A stretch of DNA of 17,857 nt. Origin: Streptococcus sp. GTDB taxonomy: Bacteria; Bacillota; Bacilli; Lactobacillales; Streptococcaceae. The position numbers and the translations under genes are program-made. The notes beneath the pieces were generated by a model. That model saw only the letters and a list, made by a program, of their open reading frames with translations, was not told the origin of the DNA and did no database searches. Below, piece after piece: positions 13,995 through 17,857 of this stretch (its first letter is position 1; each line of letters begins with the position of its first letter). The DNA is taken from assembly GCA_030825825.1 (NCBI GenBank), contig JAPJPE010000009.1, positions 1 to 17,857 of the forward strand, read 5' to 3'.

Positions 13995-15641
13995 TTATTC
14001 TCCGATCTCTTGGTAGAGAGTGAGGATTTTTTTGCGGTAGATGGTCGAACTGATCCCAGCTCCGATTAGCAGGATGACACTATAAAGGATCACAGCCAGC
14101 AGGGTGCTGACGGAATGATAGGTCCAAATGAAGCTAACAATGATCAAGAGAAACATCACAAAGATAAAGACAATCAAGAGGATAGACTGAAGAACTGCAT
14201 TCCCACGATGACGGGTCATCAACTCTGTGATATTGGTCCAATTGGTACTAAAATTTTGAAAATCTTTGACATAGTCTCGAATGCAGATCGGAATGGTGGT
14301 TACGACCCAGATCAGCAACATGGCAAGGATGGCCAAGGGATGCACGCCAAAATAGAGACAAACACCAACCAGAAGAATGACAGGAAGAATGGATTGCACC
14401 AAATAGAGCAACCAAAACTTCATAAAGAGATAGCGTTTGAAATCAATAGGGAGCGATCTCAAGTACTCAAAGTTTTCACGCTCCAGCGAAATACCGATAC
14501 TGGTCAAGCCTCCAAAACTATTGAAAACACCGATCAAGAAGGCAACAAGGGCCAGTGGCACCAGATACTGGGGTGTCAAGTAAGGACTGAGGCCGCCGAT
14601 ATTTTTCGATGCTCCTGCTGCTCCACTAAGTAAGAAAATGTAAGGCAGAATACTCATCATCAAGAGAACTTGCACCATAAGGGTTCCATCAAGCAAGAGT
14701 CTGCGATGATACTGAATGACAAATCGTCTAAAAGAGTCTTTCTGACCAACATGGATCGCTCTCACGCGCTCTTTGACGGTTTGGTTGGTCGAAACTGCAA
14801 GGGCTGCATCATAAAACTGCGGGATCACAAGTTTACGAACCAGGCCAATCAAGACCAAAAGCACCGCTATCCAGCCCAGAAGGCCAAGTATCGCTCCTCC
14901 CTCAAAAGGATGGAGGATGAACTGATGAAAGGCCGTAAAAGGTGGAAATAGAATGGGAATATCCGCTCCACCCGACATCTCTACCCGGTGAGTTTGGATT
15001 AGATTTAGATAAAGATAGGCGCCTAGACTGAGGAGGGAGCCGATTCCGACCATGATGTTGGAGACCAGGGTCGTGTGTTTTTTGAAAAAGAGTGTCTTAG
15101 TGATCAGATGGGATAGGATGATCGTCGCTAAAAAGAGAACGGCTAAGAGAATCAAGGCACAAAAGAGTCCAAGCAGGATGCCTAACGGATTGAAGCCGCC
15201 TGCTTGGACAGGCAGGATCAGAAAATAGCTGACCAAGGGAAGGATAGCCATGAGAAGGGTCAGGATGACCGAGATACTCTTTCCAGCAATGACTTCTGCA
15301 TCTGAGAAGGCATAGGGGCGGTAAAACTGCAGGTCCTTGCTTTCATAAAAGACATTGTAAAAGCTCATAAATCCTTGGGAAATGGTCATCAAGGAAAAGA
15401 GGGCGACCATATTGACAAAGAAGGCTGGTTGGTTAACAAAATCATAGATGCTAAAGAGCAAGCCAAATATGACGAAATAGACCAATCCTAAAAAGAGGTA
15501 GTTGAGCACCGATTTGCGGGCAACATTGAGTTTGACGTCCGGTTTTTTGGCCTGTTTGGCACGTAATTTTGCGATTTGAGCGGGCTGACTGGCATAGATG
15601 ATATTGACATTGACCAGCTGTTGGATGATCTTAAGACGCAT
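13995..15641 (-). CDS. ABC transporter permease, 12-helix exporter type
   Basis: Membrane partner of the ATPase encoded just upstream, 548 aa from the chosen ATG. About twelve hydrophobic segments are visible in two groups of six, around 50-260 and 320-545, separated by a basic cytoplasmic stretch (VSTNQTVKERVRAIHVGQKD). The conserved-looking loop ESKDLQFYRPYAFSDAEV after the second helix and SLERENFEYLRSLPIDFKRY in the second half are typical of large exporter permeases in Firmicutes. There is no substrate-binding protein in the operon, which fits export. The ATG at 15641 overlaps the ATPase gene by 11 nt; a GTG three codons earlier (15650) is possible. The helix number and length exceed those of EcsB, so I give no symbol. 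The substrate is unknown. Confidence 0.82.
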   Translation of the reverse strand: MRLKIIQQLVNVNIIYASQPAQIAKLRAKQAKKPDVKLNVARKSVLNYLFLGLVYFVIFGLLFSIYDFVNQPAFFVNMVALFSLMTISQGFMSFYNVFYESKDLQFYRPYAFSDAEVIAGKSISVILTLLMAILPLVSYFLILPVQAGGFNPLGILLGLFCALILLAVLFLATIILSHLITKTLFFKKHTTLVSNIMVGIGSLLSLGAYLYLNLIQTHRVEMSGGADIPILFPPFTAFHQFILHPFEGGAILGLLGWIAVLLVLIGLVRKLVIPQFYDAALAVSTNQTVKERVRAIHVGQKDSFRRFVIQYHRRLLLDGTLMVQVLLMMSILPYIFLLSGAAGASKNIGGLSPYLTPQYLVPLALVAFLIGVFNSFGGLTSIGISLERENFEYLRSLPIDFKRYLFMKFWLLYLVQSILPVILLVGVCLYFGVHPLAILAMLLIWVVTTIPICIRDYVKDFQNFSTNWTNITELMTRHRGNAVLQSILLIVFIFVMFLLIIVSFIWTYHSVSTLLAVILYSVILLIGAGISSTIYRKKILTLYQEIGE

Positions 15642-16374
15642 GATCGCCACCTTCTTCCTTCCGCCCCGCTAGACTGAGATAGATACTTTCCAGGCTTTGT
15701 TCTGGATGTTGTCCCTTCAATTCCTCGATCGTCCCATAGAAAATGAGATTTCCCTTTTTCAGAATAGCAATTTTATCACAGAGTTGTTCGGCCACTTCTA
15801 AGACGTGAGTAGAGAAAATAACGGTCTTTCCACGATCCGCATGTTGGCGCATCATTTGTTTTAAATCGTAAGAAGCCTGCGGGTCCAGCCCGGTCATCGG
15901 TTCGTCCAAGACCCAGATATCTGGATCTGATAAGAGCGCTGCAATGACGAAGACCTTCTGGCGCATCCCATGTGAAAAGGATTCAATTACTTCATAGCGG
16001 TGGCTCTGAAAATCAAAGATCGTAAGAAGCTCTTCCAAGCGTTGGTCACAGTCTTTCTGACTCATATCATAAGAGGTCGCAACCAACTCCCAAAATTCAT
16101 TGGCTGTGAGACGCAAGAAAAGATCCGGCGAATCCGCCACGTAACCGATCTTCTTTTTGATCGCAAGCCGATTGCTATAAAGGTCCTGACCATCTACCTC
16201 GATGGTCCCAGTGGTTGGGGTAATCACACTGACCAAACTCTTGATGGTTGTGGACTTACCGGCTCCGTTGTGGCCAATCAAGCCGACAATTTGTCCATCT
16301 TCGATGGTCAGATCCAAGTGGTTGAGAGCAATGTGCCCATCGTAATCTTTTGTAACTCCGTGAAATGTAATCAT
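15631..16374 (-). CDS. ABC transporter ATP-binding protein (exporter type)
   Basis: Cytoplasmic ATPase of a two-gene ABC exporter, 247 aa. It shows Walker A GHNGAGKST (34-42), a signature in the variant form SFSHGMRQ (132-139, SHG in place of SGG), Walker B WVLDEP (154-159) and the switch histidine in STHVLEVAEQ (His190). The variant signature and the overall sequence resemble EcsA and related exporter ATPases. GGGAG lies five bases before the ATG at 16374; a GTG at 16389 in frame would overlap the upstream hairpin and is less likely. The gene overlaps the permease gene, so a complex of the two products is near certain. It follows an M20 peptidase gene by 38 nt on the same strand. Confidence 0.9.
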   Translation of the reverse strand: MITFHGVTKDYDGHIALNHLDLTIEDGQIVGLIGHNGAGKSTTIKSLVSVITPTTGTIEVDGQDLYSNRLAIKKKIGYVADSPDLFLRLTANEFWELVATSYDMSQKDCDQRLEELLTIFDFQSHRYEVIESFSHGMRQKVFVIAALLSDPDIWVLDEPMTGLDPQASYDLKQMMRQHADRGKTVIFSTHVLEVAEQLCDKIAILKKGNLIFYGTIEELKGQHPEQSLESIYLSLAGRKEEGGDHAS

Positions 16375-16387
16375 GCTAACTCCCTTC

Positions 16388-16407
16388 ACGATCCTTAGAG
16401 GGATCGT
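16388..16407. other. Intergenic hairpin between the M20 peptidase and ABC ATPase genes
   Basis: ACGATCC (16388-16394) pairs perfectly with GGATCGT (16401-16407) around a 6-nt loop. A T-rich tail follows only on the plus strand, where no gene reads in. On the minus strand the hairpin runs into the next ribosome binding site, so it is probably not a full terminator for the peptidase gene and may only reduce read-through. Confidence 0.5.
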
Positions 16408-16412
16408 TTTTC

Positions 16413-17857
16413 TTATTCTGTTGATAAGCGATCATCGAAATGGTAGAGCAATTCTAGCAGATAGGTTGGAATGGTATCCAAAAAGTCTTCTTTATAGACT
16501 CGCTCTCCTCGCTTATGCAATTCTTTGCCCCAGGGTCCTAGATTAACTGCTGGCACCTGAATTTGGGCAATTTTTTCCAGATCCAGATCATAGACCTGAG
16601 CTGGTGTGGCTAGGCTATCAAGGACGACTTGATAAGAGGCCACATCCTTTTCCAAGGCACAATAGCTGGTGTCGTTAATCCCCATAAAGTATTCCTCGAC
16701 TTTTAAGGTATAACCCTTTTGGTCCAGATACTTGCGATAATCCTCGATCAAGGACTCGATTTTGAGTTCTGCATTGTCCAAAAAGCGACAATTCATAGAA
16801 GGATAATATGGGGGCGCAAAACCAATGACCACCATGGGATCCTTATCTCCGAGAAACTCAAGGAGCCGCTGGATTTGCTGAATGGCAAGGCTCTGGTAGC
16901 TGGTCCCATTACGAAAATCGTGTTCCGCTTTTTGGTTAGAAGCTTCCCTAAAGGCTTGGTAGCCGTCTAAAGCTTGGCATCGTTCCTCTAGCTCTTGGTA
17001 GGTGATGACTCTTGGCCTTGCAATCATATGGTCTTGGCCAGCCCGATCCTGCAAGTGTTCATACTTTTTGTAAAAGGCATCCAAGGCCTCCTGACTAAGC
17101 TCATAAATCCGCTGTAGGAGTTCTTGGGGTGTTTTCTTCAAATGCAGCACACTGAAATAACCAGCCGCATAGAGCACGGTCGATACATCGTACTGCTCCT
17201 TCAAATCTCTGAGATAGGACCAAGAAGGAAGCGGAGACGTTTCTCCCAGCGCCTGATCAGCCAGATCGGGATGAAGATCTAGCTGGCTTGCGATAGCCAC
17301 TAAGAGCGACAAGGCATTGATCCCTTTAAGAGGCTCCTTCATATGGGACAAGACGCCTTGCGCCACAACGACTGGCATGAGTTTACCCACTGTGCCAATG
17401 TGAAGGACTTTTTCTTTTTCTAGATCCGATTCAAAGGGCTCCGAATCCACTGCTAATACATAATCCAGATCAAACTTTTCCTGCAAGTCTGTCAGGAGGT
17501 CCAAGGCTCCCCGCATCCCACGGGAATAAGATTCCTCATCTCCAACAGAGAGATAGAGCAGATTGACCTGACCTTCAGTAGGGTCGGACGCATAGGCTTC
17601 TAGAACCCCTAATTGAAGGGCTAGGGCTGCTTTCATATCGCAAGACCCTCTGCCAAATTTCCAATCCCCAGAAGCTAAATCTTCCTGCATATCTGGTCGC
17701 ACATCTAGTGTTTTCAAGGCTGCTGCTACTTTATCAGAATCGAGTGCGATTTCTGCTAAATTTCCATAGTCTTCTAGATCGACTGTATCATGGTGGTGAA
17801 ACAGGATAACTGTTTTTTTCTTGCCCTTATCGACCAAGGCCCAATTGACCGACCGAT
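16413..17857 (-). CDS. M20-family metallopeptidase, RocB-like (5' end outside window)
   Basis: Zinc-dependent hydrolase of the M20 peptidase/aminoacylase group; the frame is open at the right window edge, so the N-terminus is missing. The visible part is about 480 codons. Metal-site features, numbered from the first complete codon, are HHHDTVD (20-26), GRGSCDMKAALAL (68-80, bridging Asp73), the general-base pair Glu107-Glu108 in GDEESYSRGMRG, and VDSEPFE (136-142). Total length would exceed 500 residues, longer than PepV or DapE (about 375-470) and near the size of RocB-like proteins. Those are named for arginine use, but the actual substrate here is unknown. A TTG at 17837 is an internal codon: the frame continues upstream as SVNWAL. 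The ABC exporter pair follows on the same strand. Confidence 0.85.
   Translation of the reverse strand, partial: RSVNWALVDKGKKKTVILFHHHDTVDLEDYGNLAEIALDSDKVAAALKTLDVRPDMQEDLASGDWKFGRGSCDMKAALALQLGVLEAYASDPTEGQVNLLYLSVGDEESYSRGMRGALDLLTDLQEKFDLDYVLAVDSEPFESDLEKEKVLHIGTVGKLMPVVVAQGVLSHMKEPLKGINALSLLVAIASQLDLHPDLADQALGETSPLPSWSYLRDLKEQYDVSTVLYAAGYFSVLHLKKTPQELLQRIYELSQEALDAFYKKYEHLQDRAGQDHMIARPRVITYQELEERCQALDGYQAFREASNQKAEHDFRNGTSYQSLAIQQIQRLLEFLGDKDPMVVIGFAPPYYPSMNCRFLDNAELKIESLIEDYRKYLDQKGYTLKVEEYFMGINDTSYCALEKDVASYQVVLDSLATPAQVYDLDLEKIAQIQVPAVNLGPWGKELHKRGERVYKEDFLDTIPTYLLELLYHFDDRLSTE

Noticed and set aside
13857..14069. Small plus-strand protein of 70 aa
   Set aside because: It is read through the hairpin repeat and into the end of the permease gene, and has no ribosome binding site.
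14115..14633. Plus-strand frame opposite the permease (172 aa)
   Set aside because: Low-complexity Asn/Asp/Gln/Lys translation, as expected from the complement of a hydrophobic membrane gene.
16000..16398. Plus-strand frame opposite the ABC ATPase (132 aa)
   Set aside because: Complement of the conserved ATPase; no ribosome binding site or family resemblance.
17835..17837. TTG as the start of the M20 peptidase
   Set aside because: The frame continues to the window edge with family-like residues (SVNWAL), so the gene is cut off and does not start here.
1..17857. Phage defence, toxin-antitoxin, CRISPR or mobile-element system
   Set aside because: No nuclease, transposase, integrase, reverse transcriptase, toxin pair or spaced direct repeats were seen; the HD protein has metabolic-type YpgQ motifs and no defence neighbours.

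Overview
The window reads as chromosomal DNA of a viridans-type Streptococcus (mitis/sanguinis-like). The evidence is the complete murB-potABCD polyamine-uptake cluster, whose proteins look like the pneumococcal ones as I remember them, a hom-thrB pair, a DegV/FakB-type protein, low-GC intergenic DNA with extended -10 promoters, and an intergenic repeat of a kind I associate with this genus. No tRNA, rRNA, CRISPR array, insertion sequence, prophage or replication origin was seen.

Layout, left to right. Positions 1-91 hold no supported gene. Positions 92-5006 carry murB, potA, potB, potC and potD on the minus strand, closed by a terminator at 92-116. The pot genes are tightly coupled: potB overlaps potA by 20 nt, and potC and potD each start at an ATGA overlap. 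murB and potA are instead separated by 208 nt that fold into a chain of hairpins. This is the most interesting stretch of the window. Next come an unrecognised four-helix membrane protein (5125-6063) with its own promoter and terminator, and hom-thrB (6189-8344), the threonine branch from aspartate semialdehyde. A divergent plus-strand gene at 8520-9398 encodes a membrane-anchored polysaccharide deacetylase. It meets a three-gene minus-strand unit (12065 to 9441) head on at a shared terminator; this unit encodes two unrecognised membrane proteins and a YpgQ/YedJ-like HD hydrolase.

At 12260-13801 a TetR-family regulator and a DegV/FakB-type fatty-acid-binding protein are divergently transcribed from promoters whose -10 boxes overlap, with an inverted repeat placed as an operator would be. 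degV ends at a strong bidirectional terminator, followed by about 135 bp of repeat-like hairpin DNA. The right end (13995-17857) is a minus-strand run of an M20 metallopeptidase (cut by the window edge), an ABC ATPase and a 12-helix ABC permease.

Most of the window is core metabolism and envelope biology: peptidoglycan precursor synthesis, polyamine import, threonine synthesis, fatty-acid handling and wall or polysaccharide modification. The parts not explained by known families are the structured murB-potA gap, the two membrane proteins at 10038-12065, the membrane protein at 5125-6063 and the repeat at 13855-13990. All calls rest on reading the sequence; no database search or folding program was run.
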